A stretch of 7,023 nt of DNA, taken from Acidobacteriota bacterium. GTDB lineage: Bacteria > Acidobacteriota > Vicinamibacteria > Marinacidobacterales > SMYC01. Positions within the stretch are counted from its first letter, which is position 1, and the number at the start of each line of letters is the position of its first letter. Made by a program: the position numbers and the translations under genes. This document shows positions 1 to 6,720 of this stretch, in pieces. The notes beneath the pieces were generated by a model that worked only from the letters and a program-made list of their open reading frames with translations, was not told the DNA's origin and made no database searches. The stretch is taken from positions 1 through 7,023 of the forward strand of contig JAJCXL010000303.1 of NCBI GenBank assembly GCA_029263435.1, given 5' to 3'.

Positions 1-492
1 GGGATGGAGCGAGGACTGGGCGCATCGATCTTCACCCTGCTGCTCATGGGCTTGGTCGCGCCGCTCCAAGCGTCCGGGATGCTCTCGCGCATCGTCGCGG
101 CCGCCTCCGATAAGGCGCGCTCGAAGCGGGGCGCGGAGGTATGGATGGTAGGTATTACTCACGCCGCCGCGCTTCTCACGACCCATAGCACCGTCGCGAT
201 CCTCACGGCAGGAGACTTGGTACGTCAGCTCGGCGAACGCTTCGGCATCGACCGCTATCGCCGCGCCAACTTGATGGACCTTACCGGTTGCGGCCTTCCG
301 TTCATTCTCCCCTACATGCTCCCCGCGATCCTCGCCGCGAGCACGAGCGCTGCGGGCGAGCGCTTCGGGATGCCCCGGGTCAGTCCGTTCGAGGTAGGCG
401 CTTTCAACTTTCACTCGTGGGCACTTCTTGCGGTGCTGGCATTGTCGCTAGTGACCGGCTTCGGTCGACGCGACGAGGCGGCGCCGCGATAA
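1..492 (+). CDS. NhaC-family Na+/H+ antiporter, C-terminal part (5' end outside window)
   Basis: The reading frame is open from the first base and ends at TAA 490-492, giving about 163 C-terminal residues of a protein that is usually 450-500 residues long. It is a polytopic inner-membrane protein. Hydrophobic segments lie at roughly residues 8-28, 46-66, 95-115 and 136-156. The stretch TTHSTVAILTAGDLVRQ, followed by an RYRRAN/LMDLT segment and the proline-rich LPFILPYMLPAILAAST, is the pattern I recognise from NhaC-type sodium:proton antiporters. These exchange cytoplasmic Na+ for external H+ for pH and salt homeostasis. ATG codons at 4 and later are internal methionines in a frame that is already open, so none is the true start. 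The family assignment is fairly secure. Whether it carries Na+/H+ or another exchange such as malate/lactate (as in MleN relatives) cannot be decided from this fragment. Confidence 0.8.
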   Translation, partial: GMERGLGASIFTLLLMGLVAPLQASGMLSRIVAAASDKARSKRGAEVWMVGITHAAALLTTHSTVAILTAGDLVRQLGERFGIDRYRRANLMDLTGCGLPFILPYMLPAILAASTSAAGERFGMPRVSPFEVGAFNFHSWALLAVLALSLVTGFGRRDEAAPR

Positions 493-505
493 TCGGGACT
501 TGTGG

Positions 506-523
506 CAGCGTCTCCAAACGCTG
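506..523 (+). other. Small hairpin in the gap after the antiporter gene
   Basis: CAGCGT (506-511) and ACGCTG (518-523) are perfect inverted repeats with a 6-base loop, starting 14 bases after the antiporter stop. No T tract follows, so it is not a canonical intrinsic terminator. It could be a weak or Rho-assisted one, or chance. The 82-base gap (493-574) also holds a direct repeat GTGCTA (523-528 and 531-536). I see no convincing promoter in the gap. Confidence 0.3.
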
Positions 524-574
524 TGCTACGGTGCTATCGGCCTCGATTCGTCAACGGCCGAAGTGTTCTGACCC

Positions 575-1519
575 ATGGCTCCTACGTCCTCATCCGTGAT
601 TTTGTCGTCGAAGACGAGCGCCTCTTCACCGAGGCCGTTTCAGCTCGAAGACGTTTCGTGCCAAGCGTGCGCCAGCGACGCGCGCACGTTCTACCAGACG
701 CTCTCGGGTTTCGAGTTTCATCGGTGTGGAAGCTGCGGGCTCGTTTACATGTCCCCCCGGCCGACGGCGGAGAGTCTCGAGACGCTGTACGACGAGCACT
801 ATTTCGCGAGCGCCGATCCCAACGTGGGCTACGCCGTCTATGAAGCCGATCGCGACAGCGTGAGGGACAAATCCGAGCGACTGCTCAGCGGGATCGAAAG
901 CCACAGTTCGAACGCTCGGGGTGCGCTTCTGGACATCGGAAGTGCGCACGGTTATCTCCTCGAGGTCGCGAAAGAGCATGGGTGGCAAGTGACCGGAGTC
1001 GAGCCGGCGGCAAGCGTCGCGGCGCGGACAGCGGGTAGGCTCGGTTGTACGGTCCATCGCGATTTGTTCGAGGCCGGCCTCGACGAGAACACGTTCGATA
1101 TCGTCACGGCTTGGGACGTCGTCGAACATCTGCCCGAGCTCACACGGGTCGTTCGGGAGATCCACCGCGTGGGGAAGCCCGGCTCGCTCCTGTCGATCGT
1201 GACCCCTGACGTCGGCAGTCTCGCCGCGCGCGTGCTAGGTACGCGGTGGGAGGAGATGCGCAAGATGCCCGAGCACATTTACTTCTTCAACCGAAAGAGC
1301 CTCGCTCGATTCTTGGATCGCCACGGGTTCGATATCTTGGAATGGGGCACGGTCGGAAAGTTGATGGATGTGGACGAGGCCGCGGCCCGAGTCGCCGCCT
1401 CTCTCCCGAGAGTCTTGCGCCCGCTCAGCCGCATCGCCCACGGAATCGGTCTCGCGAGCAAGCGGTTCTACTTGGACCCTCGCTGGAAGCTGTCGGTCCT
1501 GGCGCGTCAAAGAGCTTGA
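575..1519 (+). CDS. SAM-dependent methyltransferase with N-terminal Cys4 zinc-ribbon-like motif
   Basis: A 314-residue cytosolic class I (Rossmann-fold) methyltransferase of the Methyltransf_23/UbiE-like type. Residues 29-54 contain CQAC and CGSC, a Cys4 pair expected to bind zinc, followed by GLVYMSPRPT and an LYDEHYF segment that is typical of this subfamily. The SAM site is visible as LLDIGSAHG (118-126), an acidic residue in GVEP (E143) that should bind the ribose, and the post-II motif WDVVEHL (180-186). A later segment, MPEHIYFFNRKSL (231-243), is also common in the family. Such enzymes often sit in lipopolysaccharide, O-antigen or other glycan clusters, where they methylate sugars. The substrate cannot be read here. 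ATG 575 is the first ATG in frame; only a weak GAAG lies at 560-563. GTG 596 or TTG 602 are possible alternative starts, since the conserved part begins near residue 25. The stop overlaps the next start as TGATG. Confidence 0.85.
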   Translation: MAPTSSSVILSSKTSASSPRPFQLEDVSCQACASDARTFYQTLSGFEFHRCGSCGLVYMSPRPTAESLETLYDEHYFASADPNVGYAVYEADRDSVRDKSERLLSGIESHSSNARGALLDIGSAHGYLLEVAKEHGWQVTGVEPAASVAARTAGRLGCTVHRDLFEAGLDENTFDIVTAWDVVEHLPELTRVVREIHRVGKPGSLLSIVTPDVGSLAARVLGTRWEEMRKMPEHIYFFNRKSLARFLDRHGFDILEWGTVGKLMDVDEAAARVAASLPRVLRPLSRIAHGIGLASKRFYLDPRWKLSVLARQRA

Positions 1520-3678
1520 TGCCGTTGAAACGGGGCTCCACCATCGGGTGGCTCGCCGGGTTGACGCTTATCGGGCTCGTCATGCTCAGCCCACTCAGTT
1601 TCCACCCCGGCTCTCGGCTCGCCGATGATGGTGACTCGCTCCAGAATTTGTGGATCCTGTGGTGGGGGTCGACCCATCTCGAGCTGGGCTATCCCGAGAT
1701 CTTCGCGGCGAACGGGTACTACCCTCACCCGGACGGCTTACTCTACTCGGAGCCGCAAATAGCGACCGCGATGTGGTCCAGCCCATTGTTTCGAGCTCTC
1801 GACAACCGTGTCCTCGTGTTCAACCTCGTCGGCTTCCTCGGGCTCGTCTCCGCGGCTTTTTGCGTGTTTCTCTTGTGTCGGGAGCTTCTGGGGAGCGCGG
1901 TGGCGGCGCTTCCGGCCGGCGCCTATTACGGCTTCAACGCTTATCACCTGGCGCACTTGCCTCAATCGCAGCTCGTTCAAGCGCAGTGGATCCCGCTCGG
2001 ACTCCTGCTATTGCATCGGTTCTTCGACCAGCCGTCCTGGAAGCGAGGCTTGGGCGTCGGCTTGGTGTCGCTCCTGGTGGGCTTGTCTTCGTTTTATTAC
2101 GTCTTGTTCTATGCCTACGCGGTCGTCGTGCTCGTCTTTTGTCATTGGTGGCGGACCGGACGAACGCTCGGTTGGCCAGGCGCGGTGCAGCTCGCGGTCG
2201 CGGGACTAGCCAGCGCTTCGCTCTTCGCGCCGGTAGCGCTCCCTTACGTCGAGCTCTTCGCTCGCTATGAGTACGGAGGCTCGCCCGAGAACTTCGATCT
2301 CGCGGGCTTTTTCGTCCCGCCGGGAGGCAGTCTGTTTCGACCGTTCACGGACACTTTGGACGGCAGCTATTTTCTCGGCTTCATCTCCGTCGCAGTAGCC
2401 GGCCTCGGAGCATTCGCGGCCTTCTCCGGGCGCACCCGAGTCCCTCGCGTCTTGTGGGCGGGCTGGGCGATCGTCGGGATCACCGCGTTCGGTTTCGCAG
2501 CCGGGCCGGACCTCCTCGTGGGCGGACGATGGCTTTCGGACGGACCGTTTCGCTGGCTTCAGTGGCTCCCCGCTTTCGAGAACCTGCGAGTGCCCGCGCG
2601 ATTCGCCGTCCTCGTCTATCTTTCGATCGCCGTGTTCCTCGCCGCCGGTATCGACCTTCTCGTCAAGAAGTTTCCCCGACGCGCACTCCCGATCGCACTC
2701 GCCTCCGTGACGTTGTTGATGGCCGAGCATCGCTCGCCTCAGCGCACGGCCGGCGTCGCGATCCCGACGGGAGACGAGATTCCGGAGGCCTACACGTGGC
2801 TGTCGAGACACCCCCCTGCGGGCTCATTGATCGAGTTGCCCGTGTGGCCGTTTCACCGGATCCGATACACGTCGCTCGAGGCTTACTTTTCGACCATTCA
2901 TGAAAGGCCTATCCCGTTCGGAAAACCCAGCTTCTACCCGCCCGCGCTCGAGCTATTGCAGTGGGAGCTTCGAGACTTTCCTGACCCGCGCTCTTTGGCG
3001 CTGCTGGAAGGTATCGGCATCGAGCTCGCTCTCGTTCACCCCAAGCGATGGGAGGAGCAGCGACGCCATTTCGAGCGCATGCTCGCCCGCAGTACCGGGG
3101 TCGAGCCGTTGCGGGCCTTCGATAGCCCATCGGGGCCGGAGTGGGAACGTTATCGGGTGGGCGGCGAGGAGCTCTACTTGCTCACCGGTGACGGCTTCGA
3201 GACGACACCCGTGGAGTGCGATTGCATCGCCATCGACCGAAGCGGATGGCGCCTCGACGCAAGCGGTTCGAGCGCTCCGGAGCTCGCTGTCGATGCCAAC
3301 CGGCGGACCGCGTGGAGCACGGGTGAGATGCAAGAAGAGGGGTTGTTCTTCGAGATCACGTTCGAGCGGCCGCGACGCCCGGTCCGGGTCGAGATCGAGA
3401 TGGCGTTCCCCTACGGTGAGTTCGCCCGAAACTTGGAGATGAACGGATACCGAGGCGCGCGAGCCGAGCGGGTCGAGCAGATCGAAGACTTCGCCTACAA
3501 AGTCCAACTCGTCCGCCAGCTCGTCGAAGATCCGACTAAGGCGAGGCTGCGCTTCGACCTAAAGCCCATGACGATGGAGCGACTCCGTCTTTTCATCCAC
3601 CGGACGGAACCCGGAACGATCGGATGGAGCATTCCCGAGATCCACGTCTACGAAAGCGCGTCTCCCCCAGCCAACTAG
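1519..3678 (+). CDS. GT-C-like multi-pass membrane protein with C-terminal discoidin-like domain
   Basis: A 719-residue protein. ATG 1519 overlaps the methyltransferase TGA, and the residues that follow (MPLKRGS, then a hydrophobic helix) make a natural positive-inside N-terminus. The frame stays open further upstream, but that part lies wholly inside the methyltransferase gene and is not hydrophobic. About ten membrane segments span residues 11-402. The first outside loop (about 29-95) has the acidic cluster ADDGDSLQ (35-42), then a WILWW stretch and YYPHPDGLLYSEP (67-79). This resembles the catalytic acidic loop of GT-C glycosyltransferases, which take sugars from polyprenyl phosphate. NLRVPARF (355-362) recurs in uncharacterised GT-C/YfhO-like proteins. 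Residues 403-719 are soluble, and about 580-712 look like an F5/8 type C fold (DANRRTAWS, FFEITFERPRRPVRVEIEM, WSIPEIHVYE). The membrane topology is well supported, the GT-C role is moderate and the substrate is unknown. It forms a probable operon with the methyltransferase. Confidence 0.75.
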   Translation: MPLKRGSTIGWLAGLTLIGLVMLSPLSFHPGSRLADDGDSLQNLWILWWGSTHLELGYPEIFAANGYYPHPDGLLYSEPQIATAMWSSPLFRALDNRVLVFNLVGFLGLVSAAFCVFLLCRELLGSAVAALPAGAYYGFNAYHLAHLPQSQLVQAQWIPLGLLLLHRFFDQPSWKRGLGVGLVSLLVGLSSFYYVLFYAYAVVVLVFCHWWRTGRTLGWPGAVQLAVAGLASASLFAPVALPYVELFARYEYGGSPENFDLAGFFVPPGGSLFRPFTDTLDGSYFLGFISVAVAGLGAFAAFSGRTRVPRVLWAGWAIVGITAFGFAAGPDLLVGGRWLSDGPFRWLQWLPAFENLRVPARFAVLVYLSIAVFLAAGIDLLVKKFPRRALPIALASVTLLMAEHRSPQRTAGVAIPTGDEIPEAYTWLSRHPPAGSLIELPVWPFHRIRYTSLEAYFSTIHERPIPFGKPSFYPPALELLQWELRDFPDPRSLALLEGIGIELALVHPKRWEEQRRHFERMLARSTGVEPLRAFDSPSGPEWERYRVGGEELYLLTGDGFETTPVECDCIAIDRSGWRLDASGSSAPELAVDANRRTAWSTGEMQEEGLFFEITFERPRRPVRVEIEMAFPYGEFARNLEMNGYRGARAERVEQIEDFAYKVQLVRQLVEDPTKARLRFDLKPMTMERLRLFIHRTEPGTIGWSIPEIHVYESASPPAN

Positions 3679-3692
3679 AGAGCCCGCGAAAA

Positions 3693-3709
3693 AAGGGTTC
3701 AGACCCCTT
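3693..3709. terminator. Possible bidirectional terminator / palindrome AAGGGTTC-A-GACCCCTT
   Basis: The 8-base arms AAGGGTTC and GACCCCTT pair except at one position, about 15 bases after the membrane protein's stop. On the minus strand the stem AAGGG/CCCTT is followed directly by a T run (the A tract 3689-3694), as in an intrinsic terminator. On the plus strand TTATT follows. The practical stem is only 5 bp, so termination would be weak. Sequences of the AGGGGTCTGAACCCC type also occur as dispersed palindromes in some environmental genomes, so it may be a repeat instead. Confidence 0.4.
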
Positions 3710-3732
3710 ATTGCCTCATCCGTAGCGCAAAG

Positions 3733-3753
3733 AATGGGACCTGGTCCTTTTTT
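3733..3753. repeat. Palindromic repeat copy 1 (GGACCTGGTCC plus T6)
   Basis: GGACC (3737-3741), a central T, and GGTCC (3743-3747) form a perfect palindrome around one base, followed by six Ts (3748-3753). The same core with the same flanks (AAT before, T run after) recurs 96 bases downstream. As RNA, a GGAC/GTCC stem with a 3-base loop plus a T tract could act as a weak plus-strand terminator. As DNA it could be a protein-binding or REP-like element. Confidence 0.5.
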
Positions 3754-3829
3754 ACGAGATTGGTAATTTCTGATAAGCCGCTTTGTTGCAATGCTTTACG
3801 AGCCGACACTTGCGCTCGTCAAACGATTA

Positions 3830-3849
3830 AATGGACCTGGTCCCTTTTT
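3830..3849. repeat. Palindromic repeat copy 2 (GGACCTGGTCC plus C and T5)
   Basis: GGACC (3833-3837), T, GGTCC (3839-3843), then C and five Ts (3845-3849). It starts with AAT, as copy 1 does. Copy 1 has an extra G on the left arm and copy 2 an extra C on the right, so both could derive from one fully symmetric ancestor, GGGACC-T-GGTCCC. It ends 10 bases before the glycosyltransferase stop codon. Confidence 0.5.
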
Positions 3850-3859
3850 CGGGACGCGA

Positions 3860-4549
3860 TCAGTTCCGGTCTTGACGGGAGAAACGCAGTCGCACCAACG
3901 TCCAGAGCGCTTCGACTCCGTCGCGCCAGTGGATCTTCTTGCCCTCGGCGAAGCTTCGGGGGTTATACGAAATGTCGACTTCGCGAATGGGGTGCCCCGC
4001 GAGGACGACCCGCGCGGTGACTTCGGGGCAGAACTCGAAGCGCTCGCACTCGAGCGGCAGCGATTGCAGGAGCTCGCGTCGGAACATCTTGTAGCAGACC
4101 GGCTCGTCGTGGATGCCCGTTCCATACAGTAAGTTCGTCAGAAGGGTGACGACTTGGCCGCCCCAGTAGTAGCGTTCATAGGACCGGCGATACTCACCGT
4201 GACGGCGGTTGCCGTAAACAACCGGTGCATCCTCGGCCACCGCGGTTTGAAACATCGTCACCAGGTCGGCCGGGTCGTACTCCAAGTCCCCGTCCTGGAC
4301 GACGACAAAGTCACCGCGCGCTTCGGGAATGAGCGTTCGCAACGCCGCGCCCTTCCCCCGGTTCTTCTCGTGACGGAAGAGCCGTAATCGCGAACTCGTG
4401 AGACGCTGAAGCACTTCCCAAGTCTCGTCGGACGAGCCGTCATCCGCCACGAGGACCTCGAGATCGATGGGAAGCGCCAAGACGCGTTCCAGCACGGAGG
4501 CGATGGTGCGTGCCTCGTTATAGACCGGAACGAGCACACTGAGCTTCAT
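3860..4549 (-). CDS. Family 2 glycosyltransferase, DPM1-like (polyprenyl-phosphate sugar synthase type)
   Basis: A 229-residue GT-A-fold enzyme with no membrane segment, so it should be cytosolic or peripheral. It starts with the classic MKLSVLVPVYNE strand. The nucleotide-binding motif DDGSSD is at 36-41, NRGKGAA at 63-69 and the metal/donor motif QDGDLEYDP at 85-93. FEFCPEVTAR (171-180) and the GKKIHWRDG segment (203-211) are typical of the DPM/DPG-synthase-like group. These enzymes move mannose or glucose from a nucleotide sugar to dolichyl or undecaprenyl phosphate, giving the donor that GT-C enzymes use. I chose ATG 4549 because the domain begins there. A TTG at 4576 extends the frame by nine residues without homology support. 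No good Shine-Dalgarno is seen. The gene follows the peptidase by 58 bases on the same strand and converges on the membrane-protein gene. The donor sugar is not determinable. Confidence 0.85.
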   Translation of the reverse strand: MKLSVLVPVYNEARTIASVLERVLALPIDLEVLVADDGSSDETWEVLQRLTSSRLRLFRHEKNRGKGAALRTLIPEARGDFVVVQDGDLEYDPADLVTMFQTAVAEDAPVVYGNRRHGEYRRSYERYYWGGQVVTLLTNLLYGTGIHDEPVCYKMFRRELLQSLPLECERFEFCPEVTARVVLAGHPIREVDISYNPRSFAEGKKIHWRDGVEALWTLVRLRFSRQDRN

Positions 4550-4554
4550 AGGGA

Positions 4555-4568
4555 TCGAGACATCTCGA
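4555..4568 (-). promoter_or_regulatory. Inverted repeat just upstream of the glycosyltransferase start
   Basis: TCGAGA and TCTCGA (4555-4560 and 4563-4568) form a perfect inverted repeat with a 2-base centre, ending five bases before the ATG where a ribosome binding site would be expected. In mRNA it could fold as a 5-bp stem with a 4-base loop and limit translation. A role is inference only. Confidence 0.25.
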
Positions 4569-4582
4569 CCGTACAAGCAGGG

Positions 4583-4596
4583 CTCGACGCTTCGAG
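4583..4596 (-). other. Small hairpin after the peptidase stop
   Basis: CTCGA (4583-4587) and TCGAG (4592-4596) give a 5-bp stem with a 4-base loop, starting 11 bases past the peptidase stop on the minus strand. No T tract follows, so it is unlikely to terminate transcription by itself. It shares the TCGAG core with the inverted repeat before the glycosyltransferase. Confidence 0.25.
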
Positions 4597-4607
4597 GAGA
4601 TGCGGCC

Positions 4608-6677
4608 TCAGGGGTTCTCCGTCGTACGCCTCACGTCTTCCGCAGTTCCGTGCTCGTCGAACCAGTAACGAAGATAGAGCTGCGTCCGCATGAAGTTCGA
4701 GGGCTTCGACGAGGTTCCATGGAACTCTTCGTTGAAGCGCACCATCGCCGTCGGCACTTTGCGTATCTTGAGTGCCTGATAGTACTCCTCGGTCTGCGTG
4801 ATCGGGGTTCGGAGATCTTTGACGCCTGTCATGAGCATCGTCGGCGTGTTGACGTTGCCGACATACATGATCGGCGAGCGTTCGAGATGCTCGCTGGGGT
4901 CCTCCCAGAACATCTTCGCAAAGTTGCGATACCACGTCGGCCCATCCGTCGTGCCCACGAAGGACAGCCAGTTCGTCACCGGACAATTGGCAGAGGCCGC
5001 GGCGAAACGATCCGTATGTCCGACAACCCACGACGTCAACACGCCGCCTCCGCTGCAGCCATAGACGAACAAGTTGCGCTCGTCCACGAAGCCTTTGCCG
5101 AGCACGAAATCGACGCCGTTCATGAGGTCGTCGAAATCCTTTCCTGGATAGGCGTTCTTGATGGCATTTCCGAACTCGCTTCCATAGCCCGATGAGCCTC
5201 TCGGATTCGTGTAGAGCACGACATATCCGTTGGCCGCGTGCTCTTGCCACCCGAAATTGAACCCGGTGTGGTACATCCCGTGGGGCCCGCCATGTATCGC
5301 GAGCATCAACGGATAGCGCCGGCTCGCGTCGAAATCCGGCGGCTTCACGACCCACCCTTGAATCCGCAAGCCGTCCAAGGACTCGTACCAAATTTCTTCG
5401 ACCGCTCCTAGTTCGACATCCGCGAGGATGTCCTCGTTCACCGCCGTGAGCTGCTCGACGGTGCCGCTCTCGAGGTCCACAGCGACGACGTCGCCCGGCT
5501 CGTAAAAGCTCGACAGCGTGCCGACCCCGTTGCCGCGCTCATCCACGTCCGTGACTTCGAGCATGTGCTCACCGCTCGTGACGGCGCGTACCGAGCCGTC
5601 CAACGCGGCAAAGTGAAGATTCGCGGTGCCGCTATCTCTGACTCCGATGAAGACGCCGCTACTGTCCGAAGACCAAGTCATTCCCCGAGGCGAGCGGTCT
5701 AGATCGGACGCTAGCTCACGTGGACTCGATCCATCGATATTCATCACGTAGAGCTTGGTCTCGATGAACGTGTCGTCCGTCCAGTCATAACCCGTATAGG
5801 CGACGCGCTTTCCATCCGGAGACACGACCGGGTTCTGATCTGGCCCCGGCCGCCGGGTGAGGGTTCGTATGGTTTTGTCGGCCACCCGGACGGCGTAAAT
5901 CTCGGACTCACGCCACTGGTATTCCCAGTCGGGCTCGCGGAGACTGCTGAACAGAATCTCGGTGCCATCGGGCGTCCACGCGATCGGCTGGCGGCTGCTT
6001 CCGTGGTTGAAGTCGCCGCTCGTCACGGCGCGCGGCGTCCCACCGCTCGCGGGCACGACGAACACGTGAAAGTAGCCCTCTTCGGTGAACCCGACCCGGT
6101 CCTGCCGGTAGTCGAGGCTTTGAATGATACGTGGTGCTTCGGTCCACTCGCCGCCTTCAGCCGGCGCAGGCAGATCGATCTTCCACGGATCGTTTTTCGG
6201 AACCAATCGCACGAAAGCGAGCGACTCACTATCGGGCGACCACACCACGTGCTGCGGCGCGCGCTCGAGCCGGGTGATCTGAGTGATAGCCCCTTCAGCG
6301 TCCATCCACCGGACGAAGACTTGCTGCCCTTTGGGCTCACCGTCTCGGGTAAAAGCGATGCGGGTGCCATCCGGCGACCAGCGCGGCGACGAGCCTTCCA
6401 CGAGAAAGCGGTTGCGCGCACCATCGGCATCCATGATCCATATCGCCGACTCCCATCTGTCGCTCACGGTGTCGATCCATCGTCGGGTGTAAACGATGCT
6501 CTGACCGTCCGGCGAGATTCGCGGATCGGAGACCTGCTCGAAGTCCAAATAGTCCTGCAGCGTGAGGTGCCGCTCTCCGCGATCACCGGGCTCTCGAGAT
6601 TGTCCGAAAACCATCGTGCCTGCGACGAGCAACGCTGCCACCGCCGCAGCGGTAGGTACCGTTTTAGGAAACGTCAT
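4608..6677 (-). CDS. Secreted S9-family peptidase (prolyl oligopeptidase / acylaminoacyl peptidase type)
   Basis: A 689-residue serine peptidase, close to the usual S9 length. Residues 1-26 form a Sec-type signal peptide (Lys5, a hydrophobic AAAVAALLVAG stretch, probable cleavage near VFG-QS), so it acts in the periplasm or outside. Residues about 40-415 are a beta-propeller (TolB/WD40-like PD40 repeats) with repeated SPDG-type turns at 55, 101, 147, 235, 286 and 336. The alpha/beta-hydrolase domain (about 430-680) has HGGPHG (462-467) for the oxyanion region, NPRGSSGYG (491-499), the nucleophile Ser542 in GCSGGG, Asp621 in GVKDLRTP and His653 in EFHGTSSKPSN. Members cleave short peptides, often after proline or from acylated N-termini, and may feed on peptides. 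ATG 6677 has a strong GAGGAGGG at 6686-6693, eight bases upstream. It follows the cysteine desulfurase gene by 58 bases. Exact specificity (DPP-like, acylaminoacyl or other) is unresolved. Confidence 0.92.
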   Translation of the reverse strand: MTFPKTVPTAAAVAALLVAGTMVFGQSREPGDRGERHLTLQDYLDFEQVSDPRISPDGQSIVYTRRWIDTVSDRWESAIWIMDADGARNRFLVEGSSPRWSPDGTRIAFTRDGEPKGQQVFVRWMDAEGAITQITRLERAPQHVVWSPDSESLAFVRLVPKNDPWKIDLPAPAEGGEWTEAPRIIQSLDYRQDRVGFTEEGYFHVFVVPASGGTPRAVTSGDFNHGSSRQPIAWTPDGTEILFSSLREPDWEYQWRESEIYAVRVADKTIRTLTRRPGPDQNPVVSPDGKRVAYTGYDWTDDTFIETKLYVMNIDGSSPRELASDLDRSPRGMTWSSDSSGVFIGVRDSGTANLHFAALDGSVRAVTSGEHMLEVTDVDERGNGVGTLSSFYEPGDVVAVDLESGTVEQLTAVNEDILADVELGAVEEIWYESLDGLRIQGWVVKPPDFDASRRYPLMLAIHGGPHGMYHTGFNFGWQEHAANGYVVLYTNPRGSSGYGSEFGNAIKNAYPGKDFDDLMNGVDFVLGKGFVDERNLFVYGCSGGGVLTSWVVGHTDRFAAASANCPVTNWLSFVGTTDGPTWYRNFAKMFWEDPSEHLERSPIMYVGNVNTPTMLMTGVKDLRTPITQTEEYYQALKIRKVPTAMVRFNEEFHGTSSKPSNFMRTQLYLRYWFDEHGTAEDVRRTTENP

Positions 6678-6685
6678 GGCGAAAA

Positions 6686-6693
6686 CCCTCCTC
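6686..6693 (-). promoter_or_regulatory. Strong Shine-Dalgarno of the S9 peptidase
   Basis: On the minus strand GAGGAGGG lies eight bases before ATG 6677. It is the clearest ribosome binding site in the window and fixes the peptidase start, which also places the signal peptide at the N-terminus. Confidence 0.75.
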
Positions 6694-6720
6694 GAGCCCT
6701 GGGATTGCGTAAGTGGGAGG

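Larger units (their letters stand above)
3679..3859. other. A/T-richer convergent intergenic region with a palindrome cluster
   Basis: This is the only sizeable non-coding stretch, lying between the stops of two convergent genes. In 3721-3840 I count 56 G/C of 120, well below the flanking genes. It holds three short palindromes, listed separately. No open frame in it resembles a known protein, and I found no recognisable transposase remnant. Confidence 0.7.

Noticed and set aside
500..537. Promoter for the methyltransferase (TTGTGG with TGCTAC or TGCTAT)
   Set aside because: The -35 and -10 matches are poor, and the small hairpin occupies the spacer.
1246..1518. Upstream extension of the membrane-protein frame starting with ATG 1246
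   Set aside because: It lies entirely inside the methyltransferase gene, in another frame, and encodes a basic, non-hydrophobic sequence. The membrane protein begins naturally at ATG 1519.
2206..2811. 201-residue antisense frame in the membrane-protein gene
   Set aside because: It is charged, low-complexity and typical of antisense frames in GC-rich DNA, with no recognisable domain. The same holds for the antisense frames at 626-1165 and 2953-3507.
3754..3829. Possible transposase remnant between the two palindrome copies
   Set aside because: The 76 bases translate to nothing I recognise in any frame, so only the repeats themselves are reported.
3791..4132. Plus-strand frame of 113 residues covering the palindrome copy and the 3' part of the glycosyltransferase gene
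   Set aside because: Most of it is antisense to the conserved C-terminal part of the GT2. It shows no domain and no ribosome binding site.
4550..4576. Nine-residue extension of the glycosyltransferase from TTG 4576
   Set aside because: The GT2 fold starts at MKLSVLVPVYNE (ATG 4549). The extra residues have no family support, and no Shine-Dalgarno favours the TTG.
4546..5391. 281-residue minus-strand open frame overlapping the peptidase
   Set aside because: It is an Arg-rich alternate-frame shadow of the S9 gene, which has the full catalytic triad in the other frame.
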